From assembly GCA_040754815.1 (NCBI GenBank), contig JBFMBX010000002.1:434001-498000 (forward strand): a stretch of DNA of 64,000 bases, in the 5' to 3' direction. The notes under the pieces are model-generated. The model was given only the letters and a program-made list of their open reading frames with translations. It did not search any database and was not told the origin of the DNA. The position numbers and the translations under genes are program-made. The DNA is from Bellilinea sp040754815. GTDB taxonomy: Bacteria > Chloroflexota > Anaerolineae > Anaerolineales > Anaerolineaceae. Shown one piece after another: positions 24,613 to 34,028 of the stretch; within the stretch, counting starts at the first letter, position 1, and every line of letters starts with the position of its first letter.

Positions 24613-25518
24613 GTGTCCCTGAAATCATGGCTTAAGTTCATCTATCTGGGAGTGGTGTGGGGCGCCACATTTTTATGGATCAAAATCGGTCTGGAAGAAT
24701 TGACGCCCCTCACTTTCACCGCCCTGCGGTTGAGCGTATCGCTGGCAGGATTGTTTATTCTCCTGCTGATCACCCGCCCTCGTTTACCATCCCGCTCCAA
24801 CGGCTGGGATTTTCTCGTTCTAGGCATTTTCAATATTGCCCTGCCGTTCCTGCTGATCACCTGGAGTGAGCAGCATGTAACTTCGGGTATGGCTGCCATT
24901 CTCAACTCAACCGCCCCGCTGTTTACGATGCTGCTGGCGCAAATCTTTGTCCGCGATGACCGTGTCACCATTCCACGTCTCTTAGGGCTTCTGGCAGGGT
25001 TTGCCGGGGTGGTTGTGCTGGTTGGCGACGAATTGGGGGGAGGAATGACCGGTCAACGTTGGGGGCAAATCGGCGTGCTGGCTGCTTCCCTGTCTTATTC
25101 CATTGCTATCATCTTTGCCCGCCGGCGCACCTTTGATCTTGCCCCGGTAGTTCAGGCTCTGGGTCAGAATTTCTTTGCCAATTTAACCGTCTGGGGTCTG
25201 GCGCTGGGCGTGGAAGGCAACCTGAAACTGCCGCACCTGCCGATGACCTGGCTGGCAATCCTCTGGCTGGGCATCATGGCAACCTGCATCGGCACTGTGC
25301 TATACTATGGCTTGCTGAAAGAGGTCGGCCCAACCCGCACCACGCTGGTCACCTACCTCTTTCCATTGGTAGGTGTGGTTTTAGGCGTCATCTTCCTGCA
25401 AGAATCGCTGGAATGGCGCGTGCTGCTGGGAGGCGGGCTGATCATCAGCGGGGTTGCCATCGTCAATTCGCGAGTCATGCAAAGGGTCAGGCAGTCAGAG
25501 GCGATAAAAAATGAATGA
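24613..25518 (+). CDS. EamA/DMT-family transporter
   Basis: A 301-residue drug/metabolite-transporter protein with ten predicted helices as two EamA repeats: GVVWGATFLWIKIGLEELTPLTFTALRL in the first, MAAILNSTAPLFTMLLAQIF closing it, and GTVLYYGLLKEVGPTRTTLVTYLFPLVGVVLGVIFLQE in the second. The substrate is unknown; members export amino acids or metabolites. The start is GTG 24613 with GGAG upstream, 11 bases after the ABC permease stop. The last eight bases overlap era, so the exporter, this gene and era may be one transcription unit. Confidence 0.9.
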   Translation: MSLKSWLKFIYLGVVWGATFLWIKIGLEELTPLTFTALRLSVSLAGLFILLLITRPRLPSRSNGWDFLVLGIFNIALPFLLITWSEQHVTSGMAAILNSTAPLFTMLLAQIFVRDDRVTIPRLLGLLAGFAGVVVLVGDELGGGMTGQRWGQIGVLAASLSYSIAIIFARRRTFDLAPVVQALGQNFFANLTVWGLALGVEGNLKLPHLPMTWLAILWLGIMATCIGTVLYYGLLKEVGPTRTTLVTYLFPLVGVVLGVIFLQESLEWRVLLGGGLIISGVAIVNSRVMQRVRQSEAIKNE

Positions 25519-26431
25519 ACTTTCTCCTCCTTCTTTCCGTGCCGGCTATGTGGCTCTGATCGGCCGTCCCAATGTGGGTAAATCCACCCTGATGAACGCG
25601 TTTTTGGGACAGAAAATCGCCGCAGTTTCGCCCCGGCCTCAAACAACCCGCCAGCGCCAGCTGGGCATTTTAACCCTGCCAGATGCCCAACTGGTCTTTA
25701 TGGATACCCCTGGTATGCACAAACCGGTGCATAAACTGGGCGAGTACATGAATCAGGTTGCCGAAGATGCCCTCAAAGATGGCGATGTAATTCTCTGGCT
25801 GGTGGATGCCTCCGTTGCTCCAACGCCGGAAGACCATCTCATCGCCGAGCGTTTGAAATCCATAAAGGGGTTACCCCCCGTTCTGCTCGGACTGAACAAG
25901 GTTGACCTCGTCCAGAGCGATTTGCTGGCTGAGCGCACCGGCCAGTACCGCTCCCTGCATTCATTTGAAGAAGTGATTCCATTTTCAGCCACTCGCGGAG
26001 ACGGCAGAGACAGGCTCATGCAGGCCCTGCTTTCTCGTTTACCGGCCGGTGAACCGCTCTTTGACCCCGACCAGATCACCGATTTATACGAAAGAGAAAT
26101 TGCCGCCGACCTCATCCGCGAGGCTGCTCTGTTACACCTGCGGGATGAAGTCCCTCATGCGATTGCTGTTCGAATTGATGAATACACCGAGCGCGGAGAA
26201 GAAGGCGCTTATATACACGCCACCCTTTTCGTAGAACGCGAATCTCATAAAGGCATCGTCATCGGCAAGGGGGGAGAAATGCTTAAAAAGATCGGCAGCA
26301 GTGCCCGGCAGGAAATCGAAGCGATGAGCGGCAGGCGGGTTTACCTTGAATTGAAAGTCAAAGTCAACCCCAACTGGCGTAACAAGCCCGATGCCTTGCG
26401 CTGGTTGGGCTATTACCGCAAGAGGGATTGA
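25511..26431 (+). CDS. era: GTPase Era
   Basis: A 306-residue Era GTPase that assists 16S rRNA 3'-end maturation and 30S assembly. G1 is GRPNVGKSTL, G2 region RPQTTRQRQLGI, G3 DTPG, and G4 NKVD (LGLNKVDLV). The C-terminal KH domain is seen in SHKGIVIGKGGEMLKKIGSSARQEIE. Length is standard. It is translated from ATG 25511 within the end of the EamA gene and is followed after one base by the YhhN gene. It is the core housekeeping gene of this cluster. Confidence 0.97.
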   Translation: MNELSPPSFRAGYVALIGRPNVGKSTLMNAFLGQKIAAVSPRPQTTRQRQLGILTLPDAQLVFMDTPGMHKPVHKLGEYMNQVAEDALKDGDVILWLVDASVAPTPEDHLIAERLKSIKGLPPVLLGLNKVDLVQSDLLAERTGQYRSLHSFEEVIPFSATRGDGRDRLMQALLSRLPAGEPLFDPDQITDLYEREIAADLIREAALLHLRDEVPHAIAVRIDEYTERGEEGAYIHATLFVERESHKGIVIGKGGEMLKKIGSSARQEIEAMSGRRVYLELKVKVNPNWRNKPDALRWLGYYRKRD

Positions 26432-26432
26432 A

Positions 26433-27089
26433 ATGGGCGGTTTCACCGGCGCGCTGATTCTTGCAGTAGTGGATTGGCTGGCGGTTTACTTCAATAAACT
26501 CAACTGGCGCTGGTTAACCAAAACCGGCGTCATGCTTTGTTTGGTCGCCGCTTACCTCGCCTCTGGCGGCTGGCAGATTTCCTTCTGGTTTGGATTGGGG
26601 CTGGTCTTTTCCCTGGCGGGTGATGTTTTTCTGCTCCTCCCGCGCCGATACTTCCCTGCCGGTTTGTTCTCTTTTTTAATGGCTCATATTGCTTATATCA
26701 TCGCACTCAATCAACCGCCGCCGCCTCAACACCCCGCCGCATTTCTCAGCGCCGCTGTTTTGCTGGCAACTGCCTTTTCGGCCTTTCGGCACATATCGTC
26801 CGCCCTGCAAACCTATCCCTCCGGCAGGTGGCTTACTCGGGCTGTCTTGACCTACATACTGGTCATCAGCGCTATGGTTTATTCTGCCTTTTCCACTCTC
26901 TGGAATCCGGCGTGGGATTTTCGAGCCGCTTTGATGGCATCCTCAGGCGCACTGCTCTTTTATCTTTCCGATTGGACTCTGGCAAGGCAGCGCTTCATCC
27001 GCTCAACGCAGAGCGGGCGGACGCTGGTCATGGTCACTTATCACCTTGCCCAGTTCGGGCTGACGGTCTCATTTTTACTGCGCCGATAA
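26433..27089 (+). CDS. YhhN-family membrane protein (lysoplasmalogenase-like)
   Basis: A 218-residue integral membrane protein with about eight helices. Family features include FSLAGDVFLLLPRRYFPAGLFSFLMAHIAYI, the Asp-containing helix and HxxY segment of YhhN/TMEM86, and FYLSDWTLARQRF in the late helix. Human TMEM86B is a lysoplasmalogenase, and bacterial homologues can have the same hydrolase activity; the substrate here is inferred. The ATG at 26433 follows the era stop by one base with AGAGGG upstream. Upstream in-frame starts lie inside era. Confidence 0.85.
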   Translation: MGGFTGALILAVVDWLAVYFNKLNWRWLTKTGVMLCLVAAYLASGGWQISFWFGLGLVFSLAGDVFLLLPRRYFPAGLFSFLMAHIAYIIALNQPPPPQHPAAFLSAAVLLATAFSAFRHISSALQTYPSGRWLTRAVLTYILVISAMVYSAFSTLWNPAWDFRAALMASSGALLFYLSDWTLARQRFIRSTQSGRTLVMVTYHLAQFGLTVSFLLRR

Positions 27090-27091
27090 AG

Positions 27092-28015
27092 TTATTCTTT
27101 CACCAGCGGGCGAAAGCCCTCGCCCAGCGCTTCATGTGCCTGTCCAATGACCATGAAAGCGCGCGGGTCAATTTCACGCACCAGTTCTTTGAGGGGGTTC
27201 ACTTCCGAACGGGTTATCACGCAATACAGTACCGGACGCGCAGCCCCCGTATATGCCCCCGTTCCCGGCAAAATGGTCACACCCCGCTCCAGCACAGTCA
27301 TAATCGAGTGGGTTACTTCATCCGGTTTCTGGGTGATAATCAGTACCGTGCGAAATACGCCGGAACCTTCCGAAACCGCCTCGGCAGCCAGACCGGAAAC
27401 ATAAATCACCAGCAGACCATACAGCGCCTTTTCCCACGAGAAAGCGAAACCGCCGCCCAGCACCACAAGGGTATCGGTGATCAGGTAAGCCTGCGAAATC
27501 GAAATACCCAGACGGTGATTCAGAATGCGCCCCAGAATGTCACTGCCGCCGCTGGTACCCTGACCGCGGTAAACCAAACCCAGCCCAATGCCCAGCAAAA
27601 TACCGCCGTACAGACAATCCAGCACAATATCACTGGTCACCCCCTCCGCCGGAATGAACCAGACCAGCACATCGGTGAACAGCGAAAACAATGCAATTGC
27701 CAGCGCCGTACGTTTGGCAAACCGCGCTCCCCCTAAATACTGCCAGCCCAAAATGAAAAGAGGCACGTTACCGATGAACACCATCAGGCCAATCGGCCAG
27801 TTGGTGAAGAAGTTGATAATTTGTGCCATGCCGCTCACCCCGCCGCTGACCAGCTGCGCCGGCACCAGAAACAGGCGCATGGAAAGAGCCTGCACAAATG
27901 CACCTAAAATGACAAAACCGTATTCCTGAAGTGTTTTGCGCGAAAAATCCAACGGGCTGAACAATGCCCGCAACATCTGAAGCGGAGAGATTTTTGGAGA
28001 AGTGGAATACTGCAT
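27092..28015 (-). CDS. YitT-family membrane protein (DUF161 + DUF2179)
   Basis: A 307-residue protein with five or six N-terminal helices (YitT_membrane; LVPAQLVSGGVSGMAQIINF, GIGLGLVYRGQGTSGGSDILGRIL) and a C-terminal cytosolic DUF2179 domain (VFRTVLIITQKPDEVTHSIMTVLERGVTILPGTGAYTG, then LVREIDPRAFMVIGQAHEALGEGF). The function is not established; the family is widespread and linked to transport by fold. It is convergent with YhhN with two bases between stops. An inverted repeat, GCGGAAT/ATTCCGC (28049-28072), lies just upstream of its start and could be an operator or leader hairpin. Confidence 0.88.
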   Translation of the reverse strand: MQYSTSPKISPLQMLRALFSPLDFSRKTLQEYGFVILGAFVQALSMRLFLVPAQLVSGGVSGMAQIINFFTNWPIGLMVFIGNVPLFILGWQYLGGARFAKRTALAIALFSLFTDVLVWFIPAEGVTSDIVLDCLYGGILLGIGLGLVYRGQGTSGGSDILGRILNHRLGISISQAYLITDTLVVLGGGFAFSWEKALYGLLVIYVSGLAAEAVSEGSGVFRTVLIITQKPDEVTHSIMTVLERGVTILPGTGAYTGAARPVLYCVITRSEVNPLKELVREIDPRAFMVIGQAHEALGEGFRPLVKE

Positions 28016-28153
28016 CTTGACCTCACACCAAATCGAACAGGTTTGAAAGCGGAATAATTATATGGATTCCGCCTCTTTCTGGATAGCCTGAATCACTCTT
28101 AAGATTGTGGACATTCTTCCTCTTTTTACGACAAACCTCTTCGGTATGTGACT

Positions 28154-28191
28154 TTTGACACTAATCAGGGATTTTGTCAAACTTCTATAAT
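28154..28191 (+). promoter_or_regulatory. Promoter with operator-like dyad upstream of the DPSL gene
   Basis: TATAAT at 28186-28191. Just upstream is a dyad, TTTGACA (28154-28160) and TGTCAAA (28175-28181), separated by 14 bases and spanning the -35 area, which otherwise lacks a good hexamer. This suggests regulator-controlled expression, plausibly by iron or peroxide; the regulator is unknown. Confidence 0.5.
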
Positions 28192-28254
28192 AAAGTGAAC
28201 AGGGCATCCTTTTCCGGTAAATAGATGCACCAGCAGATCCTCAGGAGGTACAAA

Positions 28255-28755
28255 ATGGGAACCAAAGGACGTGAAATTGTCGGCATGAATGTGGATGAAT
28301 TGCTCAGGCTCTTGAACAAAGCCTATGCTGACGAATGGCTGGCTTATTACCAGTACTGGATTGGCGCAAAAATCGTCAGAGGGCCGATGAAAGACGCCAT
28401 CGCTTCGGAATTGCTCTTACACGCCAACGAAGAACTGGCTCATGCAGATATGCTTGCCATGCGCATCATCCAACTGGGCGGCACCCCGCTCATCAACCCC
28501 GAAGAATGGTTCAAAGAATCCAATTGCGGCTATGATGCCCCCGCCGATCCGTTCGTCAAAAAGATTCTGGCGCAAAACATTCACGGCGAACAATGCGCCA
28601 TCAGCGTATATACCAAACTGTTGGAAATTGTCAAAGACAAAGACCCCGTTACCTACAACATGGTGCTGACCATTCTGGCACAAGAAGTTGAACACGAGGA
28701 AGATTTGCAGGCGCTGGATGAAGATCTGGAAGCCTTGATGATGCGTTATCAGTAA
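28255..28755 (+). CDS. Dps-like ferritin-family protein (DPSL / thioferritin type)
   Basis: A 166-residue four-helix ferritin-like protein. Di-iron ligands are visible as E27 in helix A, E60-x-x-H63 (EELAH), E112 and E144-x-x-H147 (EVEH). Two cysteines, C91 (ESNCGYDAP) and C114 (HGEQC), sit where the DPSL/thioferritin subgroup has its conserved Cys pair near the iron site. These proteins form hollow dodecamers that consume peroxide and store iron. ATG 28255 has GGAGG eight bases upstream, so a TTG/ATG further up is rejected. It is monocistronic, with a strong terminator downstream, and its promoter carries a dyad. Confidence 0.8.
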   Translation: MGTKGREIVGMNVDELLRLLNKAYADEWLAYYQYWIGAKIVRGPMKDAIASELLLHANEELAHADMLAMRIIQLGGTPLINPEEWFKESNCGYDAPADPFVKKILAQNIHGEQCAISVYTKLLEIVKDKDPVTYNMVLTILAQEVEHEEDLQALDEDLEALMMRYQ

Positions 28756-28778
28756 TTTTGCGGCCTTAAAATTCCCGC

Positions 28779-28812
28779 CCTGCCTGATGATACCATAGTC
28801 AGGCAGGGCTTT
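28779..28812 (+). terminator. Intrinsic terminator of the DPSL gene
   Basis: GCCCTGCCTGA pairs with TCAGGCAGGGC across a 10-base loop and is followed by TTTTT. It is one of the clearest terminators in the window. Confidence 0.85.
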
Positions 28813-28868
28813 TTCGTTTATACTGGACTAAAACTATCCAAATAAATCTATTGGGAATAAATACGTCC

Positions 28869-29783
28869 ATGAATACCTTATTACAAAATAACACCGGCAC
28901 GTATACCATCCATCCGCTTACCCGCATCGGCAGAGTAGCGCTGGTGGTCAACGACCTGCAAGGTCAGATTGATTTTTACCGGCAAGTGCTGAATTTAAAG
29001 GTACACTGGCAAACGGAAAGCGAGGCCGGTTTAGGTGCCGGCGGAGAAGATTTTTTGCATCTGACCCAAAACCCAACCGCCCGCCGCTATCCCCGCACAA
29101 GCGGTCTGTACCATTTTGCGGTGCTTTTCCCCAATCAACGCGAACTGGCACGGGCAATCGCCCGGCTGTTTACCTTGCGCTATCCGAACTATCCCACCGA
29201 CCACATCATGACCAAAACCACTTACCTGAGTGACCCCGAAGGCAACGGCATTGAACTGTATGCAGAATCGCCGGAAGACGGTTACTGGACACTTGCCGAG
29301 GGGCATTACATCACCCGCCGTAAGGATGGCAGCCTGAGCAGCGGGCGCGAGCCGCTGGATGTGGAAAAATTGTTTTCCCTCTTAAGCCCGCAAGACAAAC
29401 TGGAAAACCCTCTGCCAGCCGAGACTCGTATTGGACACATCCACCTTCATGTGAGCAGCCTTGACCCGGCGGTTGACTTTTACCACCGCTTCCTCGGTTT
29501 TGACCTGATGGGACAGGATCAATCCATTCGCATGGCGTTTGTTTCGGCAGGCGGATACCACCACCACATCGGCCTGAACACCTGGCAGGGCGAGGGCGCA
29601 CCCCCGCCCCCCGCCGATGCAGCCGGTTTGCAGTACTTCGCCATCCAGCTGCCAGAGCGGGAGGAAGTGGAACGACTGAAACGCCACCTCATTTCCCATA
29701 CCCTTCCCATTCAGGAGGTGGATAATGGCTTTATGGTGCGCGACCCCTCTCAAAACCGGATTTTGCTGACCGCCGCCCGGTAA
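28869..29783 (+). CDS. VOC-family extradiol dioxygenase-like protein (CatE type)
   Basis: A 304-residue protein made of two glyoxalase/VOC modules (about residues 20-150 and 175-300), as in CatE-type catechol-2,3-dioxygenases. Possible metal ligands are His in YHFAVLF, Glu in GNGIELYAESP, and the second module's IGHIHLHVSSLDPAVDFYHRFLGFD and GGYHHHIGLNTW. The product is usually annotated as a ring-cleaving dioxygenase, but in an apparent anaerobe it may have another VOC function such as thiol-dependent detoxification. ATG 28869 is preferred to an upstream TTG; no strong SD is present. The gene is convergent with the ABC exporter pair. Confidence 0.8.
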   Translation: MNTLLQNNTGTYTIHPLTRIGRVALVVNDLQGQIDFYRQVLNLKVHWQTESEAGLGAGGEDFLHLTQNPTARRYPRTSGLYHFAVLFPNQRELARAIARLFTLRYPNYPTDHIMTKTTYLSDPEGNGIELYAESPEDGYWTLAEGHYITRRKDGSLSSGREPLDVEKLFSLLSPQDKLENPLPAETRIGHIHLHVSSLDPAVDFYHRFLGFDLMGQDQSIRMAFVSAGGYHHHIGLNTWQGEGAPPPPADAAGLQYFAIQLPEREEVERLKRHLISHTLPIQEVDNGFMVRDPSQNRILLTAAR

Positions 29784-29812
29784 ACAGCATGAGCGGCGGT
29801 CATTGTTGAACT

Positions 29813-31747
29813 TCACGCGGCTGAAGTTTCCAGTTCCAGCGGTTCAAACTGGCTGTTATACAATTCGGCGTAGAAACCGCCTTTCGCCATTAACTCATCG
29901 TGACTGCCCTGTTCAACGATATTGCCATCGCGCATGACGAGAATCAAATCGGCGTTGCGGATGGTGGAAAGCCGGTGGGCAATGATAAAACTGGTGCGTC
30001 CCCGCATCAGCGCATCCATCGCCTTTTGAATTAACAACTCGGTATGCGTATCCACCGAACTGGTGGCCTCATCCAGAATCAGCATCGCCGGATCTGCCAG
30101 AATAGCGCGTGCAATGGTCAGCAGTTGCTTCTGGCCTTGTGAGATATTGGTCACTTCCTCGTTGATGACCATGTGATAGCCTTCCGGCAGTGTGCGGACG
30201 AAATGATCCACGTGTGCCGCTTTGGCAGCGCGAATCACCTCCTCCTCGCTCGCATCCTCACGCCCGTAGCGGATGTTTTCTAGGATGGTGCCGTTGAACA
30301 GCCAGGTATCCTGCAGCACCATTCCAAACATACGCCGCAGGTCTTCACGGCTAAAGCGGCGGACATCCACACCGTCAATCAGGATCTCACCTTCCTGAAC
30401 ATCGTAAAAGCGCATCAGCAGTTTGACGATGGTGGTCTTGCCGGCGCCGGTTGGGCCGACGATGGCAACTTTCTGCCCCGGTTGAATGTGCGCCGAGAAA
30501 CCGCGAATCACCGGCTTTTCGGGCAGATAACCAAAATGCACGTTGCGGAACTCCACCTCACCGCGCACTTTTTCAAGCCTCACCGGGGAGGTTGTTTCGG
30601 CAATTTCTTCTTCCTCTTCCAAAAATTCAAATACCCGTTCGGCTGCCGCAACGGTTTGTTGAAGCACATTGGAGGTATTGGCCAGTTGGGTAATGGGTTG
30701 AGTGAAGGAACGCACGTATTGAATAAACGCCTGAATATCTCCCACCGTAATCGAACCGCGAATAACCAGCCAGCCGCCTAAAATCGTCACCCCGACATAG
30801 CCCAGATTTCCGATGAAGGCCATGATCGGCATCATAATACCGGAAAAGAATTGCGCCTTCCATGCAGCCCCGTACAACTTTTCGTTGTATTCTGCCATTT
30901 TGCGGATGCTCTTTTCCTCGCCGTTAAAGGCTTTGACGACCACATGCCCGCCGAACATCTCCTCCACATGGCTGTTGACATTCCCCAGATATTCCTGCTG
31001 ATGAGTAAAGAAACGCTGGGAATTGCGCACGATGAGCATGACGACCACAAAAGAAAGGGGCACAATGAGCAGTGCTACCAGCGTCATCTGCCACGAAATG
31101 GTCAGCATCATCACCAGCACGCCCACCACCGTTACAATCGAGGTGATGATTTGAGTCAAACTTTGATTAAGGGTCTGGTTCACCGTATCTACATCGTTGG
31201 TCAGGCGTGAAAGTACCTCCCCATGAGTGGTGCCGTCAAAATAGCGGAACGGCATGCGGTTGATTTTCGCCATAATTTCCCGGCGCAGACGATAGGTGAC
31301 GGTGATGGCCACATCCGTCATCATCCAGCCTTGCAGATAACTGAGCAACGATGAAAAAACATACAACCCCAGCACTCTCAGCAATATCTGACCGATGGCT
31401 TCAAAATCAATGGAGCCGCTACCGCTTAATTGAGCCACCAGCCCCTCAAACAGCGTGGTGGTTGCCGTACCAAGGATTTTCGGGCCAAGGATGGAAAACA
31501 CGGTTGAGCCGGCCGCCAGAATCAGCACCACCAGAATGGTGACCTTGAAGGGGTCAAGGTAGTGGAGCAATTTACGCAACGTTCCGCGAAAATCCTTTGC
31601 CTTTTCGGCTTTCCCCATCATCATGTGGCCGCCGAACGGCCCCCTTCCGCCCATCGGGCCGCGCCCCGGCCCTGTCGGACGAATACCAGAAGTTTCGGCG
31701 TTCCGGGATTTTCCGTTGTCTCGTTGAGAATTCATGGATTGATTCAT
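29813..31747 (-). CDS. Heterodimeric ABC exporter, subunit with catalytic Glu
   Basis: A 644-residue half-transporter: a Gly/Met-rich cytoplasmic N-terminus (about 60 residues), six transmembrane helices, then an NBD. Walker A is GPTGAGKTT, the Q-loop MVLQDTWLFNGTI, and Walker B ILDEATS with the catalytic Glu. The signature is degenerate (ISQGQ rather than LSGGQ), as in LmrD/TM288-type subunits. With the upstream partner it should form one active and one degenerate ATP site. A drug or lipid substrate is likely given the MarR regulator upstream. Its ATG overlaps the partner stop (ATGA) with GGAGGTG upstream. It is the last gene of the unit. Confidence 0.92.
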   Translation of the reverse strand: MNQSMNSQRDNGKSRNAETSGIRPTGPGRGPMGGRGPFGGHMMMGKAEKAKDFRGTLRKLLHYLDPFKVTILVVLILAAGSTVFSILGPKILGTATTTLFEGLVAQLSGSGSIDFEAIGQILLRVLGLYVFSSLLSYLQGWMMTDVAITVTYRLRREIMAKINRMPFRYFDGTTHGEVLSRLTNDVDTVNQTLNQSLTQIITSIVTVVGVLVMMLTISWQMTLVALLIVPLSFVVVMLIVRNSQRFFTHQQEYLGNVNSHVEEMFGGHVVVKAFNGEEKSIRKMAEYNEKLYGAAWKAQFFSGIMMPIMAFIGNLGYVGVTILGGWLVIRGSITVGDIQAFIQYVRSFTQPITQLANTSNVLQQTVAAAERVFEFLEEEEEIAETTSPVRLEKVRGEVEFRNVHFGYLPEKPVIRGFSAHIQPGQKVAIVGPTGAGKTTIVKLLMRFYDVQEGEILIDGVDVRRFSREDLRRMFGMVLQDTWLFNGTILENIRYGREDASEEEVIRAAKAAHVDHFVRTLPEGYHMVINEEVTNISQGQKQLLTIARAILADPAMLILDEATSSVDTHTELLIQKAMDALMRGRTSFIIAHRLSTIRNADLILVMRDGNIVEQGSHDELMAKGGFYAELYNSQFEPLELETSAA

Positions 31748-33990
31748 GCCAGCACCTCCTCTCTCTTTAACTGGGAGAGGGCAATTTCTCGATAAACTTC
31801 ACACTTTTCCATCAACTCTTTATGTGTGCCTTTACAGATGATCTCGCCCTGATCCAGCACAATGATTTGATCGGCATCTTTGATGGTAGCCACTCGCTGA
31901 GAAACGATGATGACGGTACTGCCTTTCAGGTATTCCCTCAGTGCTCGCCTCAGACGGGCATCGGTGCGATAATCCAACGCCGAAAAGCTATCGTCAAAGA
32001 TATAAATGGGTGCTTTTTTGACAAGCGCCCGGGCAATACTCAGACGTTGTTTTTGGCCGCCGGAAAAATTAACCCCACCCTGTGAAACGGGGGTTTGCAG
32101 CCGTTCCTCATTGTTCAGCACAAAATCACTGGCCTGCGCCACAACCAACGCCTGTTCCAAAACTTCCTCCCCGGCCTGTTCATCGGCATAACGCAAATTA
32201 TTTTCAATCGTCCCGCTGAACAGGTTGCTTTGTTGGGGGATGAAACCAATTTTTTCGCGCAGTTCACTCAACCGCACTTCACGAATATCCACCCCATCAA
32301 TCAGGATAGCGCCGTCGCTGACATCGTAAAAACGCGGAATCAGATTCACTACGGTGGACTTACCCGAACCGGTAGTGCCGATGATCGCCGTTACCTGACC
32401 GGCCTCGGCAACAAAATTCAAACCGCACAGCACATTTTCCTCCGCATCCGGGTATCGGAAGGAAACATTCCTGAACTCTACCCGTCCACGGAATGGCTGA
32501 GGGAAGGATTTTGGTTGTGGCGGATCGGTGATGCTGATTTCGGTTTCCAAAACATCTGCTACGCGGTTGGCCGATACATCGGCGCGCGGAAACAGAATGA
32601 ACAGGAAGGAAAGCATCATAAAAGCAAAAACGATCTGCATGGCATACTGCATAAACGCCATCATATCCCCTACCTGCATGGAAGATTGCGCCACCTGATG
32701 CGAACCAATCCACAGGATTAAAACCGAAATCCCGTTGAGCAGAATCATCATGAACGGCATAACCATGACAAACACACGGTTGACGAACAAACTGGTGCGG
32801 GTCAAATCCTGATTTGCCTGTTCAAAGCGCTGTTCCTCGTGCTTTTGACGGTTGAAAGCGCGTACAACCATCATGCCGGTCAGGTTTTCTCGGGCAATCA
32901 GGTTGAGGCGATCCACCAGACTCTGGATGATCTTAAACTTAGGGGTAGCAACGGCAAATACCACCGCAATCATTCCCATCAAGGCAATCACGGCCACAGC
33001 GATGATCCACCACATATCCGGGCTTTTATTAATCGCCCGAATGATTCCGCCAATGCCGATGATGGGTGCGTAGAACACCATCCGAATCAGGATCATCATC
33101 ACCATTTGAATCTGGGTAATGTCATTCGTTGAACGGGTGATTAAAGAAGCAGTGGAGAACTTTTCAATCTCTGCACCGGAAAAACGCATCACCCGCTCGA
33201 ACAACAGATGACGCAGATTGCGCGCCAGACCGGCAGCCACCCGGGAAGCCAGAAAGCCGACCAGAATGATTGCCACGGCAGAAAGCAGCGAAATCAGCAG
33301 CATTTGTCCGCCCACCCGTAAAATGTAAGCGGTTTGCAATTGGGCAGTATCCATACCCAGCGCTTCATATTCGTTTTTGACCAGGCGCGCCGCTGCCTGA
33401 AGAAGCGCACGCTCGCCGCCCATTGTTTCGAAACGCTGGGCAACCGCCCCGCGGATTTCATTACGCTGGGCCGGCGGTAAATTATTGAGCAGTGTAAACA
33501 CATCCACGCCGGCCGGCAAACGGGAAAGATCAAAAGTCATTCCCGGCATGAGCGTTTGGCCCTGTTGCGGATTTTCCAGCACCTGTTCGATGCCGGCGGT
33601 AATTAATATTCCTTCCGCCACGGGAAGTTCAATGGCTTTGACCAACGCTTCGTCACTCACGCTCAATACATAAATGGGTTCTTGCGCCAGTACCGGATAG
33701 GTTTTCACCAGCGAGACGTAATCCGGCGAGGTTCGATCCACCTTGCGGTAAGCGGCAAGAACCTGCTCCTTTTCTTCCGCCGTCAAAAACAAACCCAGAT
33801 GCTCCATCGTCGTCTGGCGCATGGCTTGCGGCAGGCCGCTTTCCACGCCGCCCTGTTGAATTCCCACATTCACAATTCGAGAGAGATAGTCCGGTAATGC
33901 CAGATCGGCGTTTGCCTGCACGAAGAGTAACAGAATCGCCAGTATCAACGGCAAAGCAAACGGACGTAAGTATTTAAGAATACGAAACAT
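31744..33990 (-). CDS. Heterodimeric ABC exporter, subunit with degenerate site and large TM1-TM2 insertion
   Basis: A 748-residue half-transporter, about 150 longer than usual. The extra length lies between TM1 (residues 10-30) and TM2 (about 225-250) as a hydrophilic, probably extracellular, helical domain rich in Gln/Glu/Leu. The NBD has Walker A GTTGSGKST and a perfect signature (FSGGQ), but the catalytic Glu after Walker B is Asp (IYIFDDSFSALD). This complements the partner, whose signature is degenerate and whose Glu is intact, exactly the asymmetry of TM287/288 and LmrCD. Start ATG 33990 has AGGAGGAAT upstream. It follows marR by 38 bases and is probably MarR-regulated. Confidence 0.92.
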   Translation of the reverse strand: MFRILKYLRPFALPLILAILLLFVQANADLALPDYLSRIVNVGIQQGGVESGLPQAMRQTTMEHLGLFLTAEEKEQVLAAYRKVDRTSPDYVSLVKTYPVLAQEPIYVLSVSDEALVKAIELPVAEGILITAGIEQVLENPQQGQTLMPGMTFDLSRLPAGVDVFTLLNNLPPAQRNEIRGAVAQRFETMGGERALLQAAARLVKNEYEALGMDTAQLQTAYILRVGGQMLLISLLSAVAIILVGFLASRVAAGLARNLRHLLFERVMRFSGAEIEKFSTASLITRSTNDITQIQMVMMILIRMVFYAPIIGIGGIIRAINKSPDMWWIIAVAVIALMGMIAVVFAVATPKFKIIQSLVDRLNLIARENLTGMMVVRAFNRQKHEEQRFEQANQDLTRTSLFVNRVFVMVMPFMMILLNGISVLILWIGSHQVAQSSMQVGDMMAFMQYAMQIVFAFMMLSFLFILFPRADVSANRVADVLETEISITDPPQPKSFPQPFRGRVEFRNVSFRYPDAEENVLCGLNFVAEAGQVTAIIGTTGSGKSTVVNLIPRFYDVSDGAILIDGVDIREVRLSELREKIGFIPQQSNLFSGTIENNLRYADEQAGEEVLEQALVVAQASDFVLNNEERLQTPVSQGGVNFSGGQKQRLSIARALVKKAPIYIFDDSFSALDYRTDARLRRALREYLKGSTVIIVSQRVATIKDADQIIVLDQGEIICKGTHKELMEKCEVYREIALSQLKREEVLA

Positions 33991-34028
33991 TAATTATTCC
34001 TCCTGTAAAACGAGTTCAAAGAAGGCAG

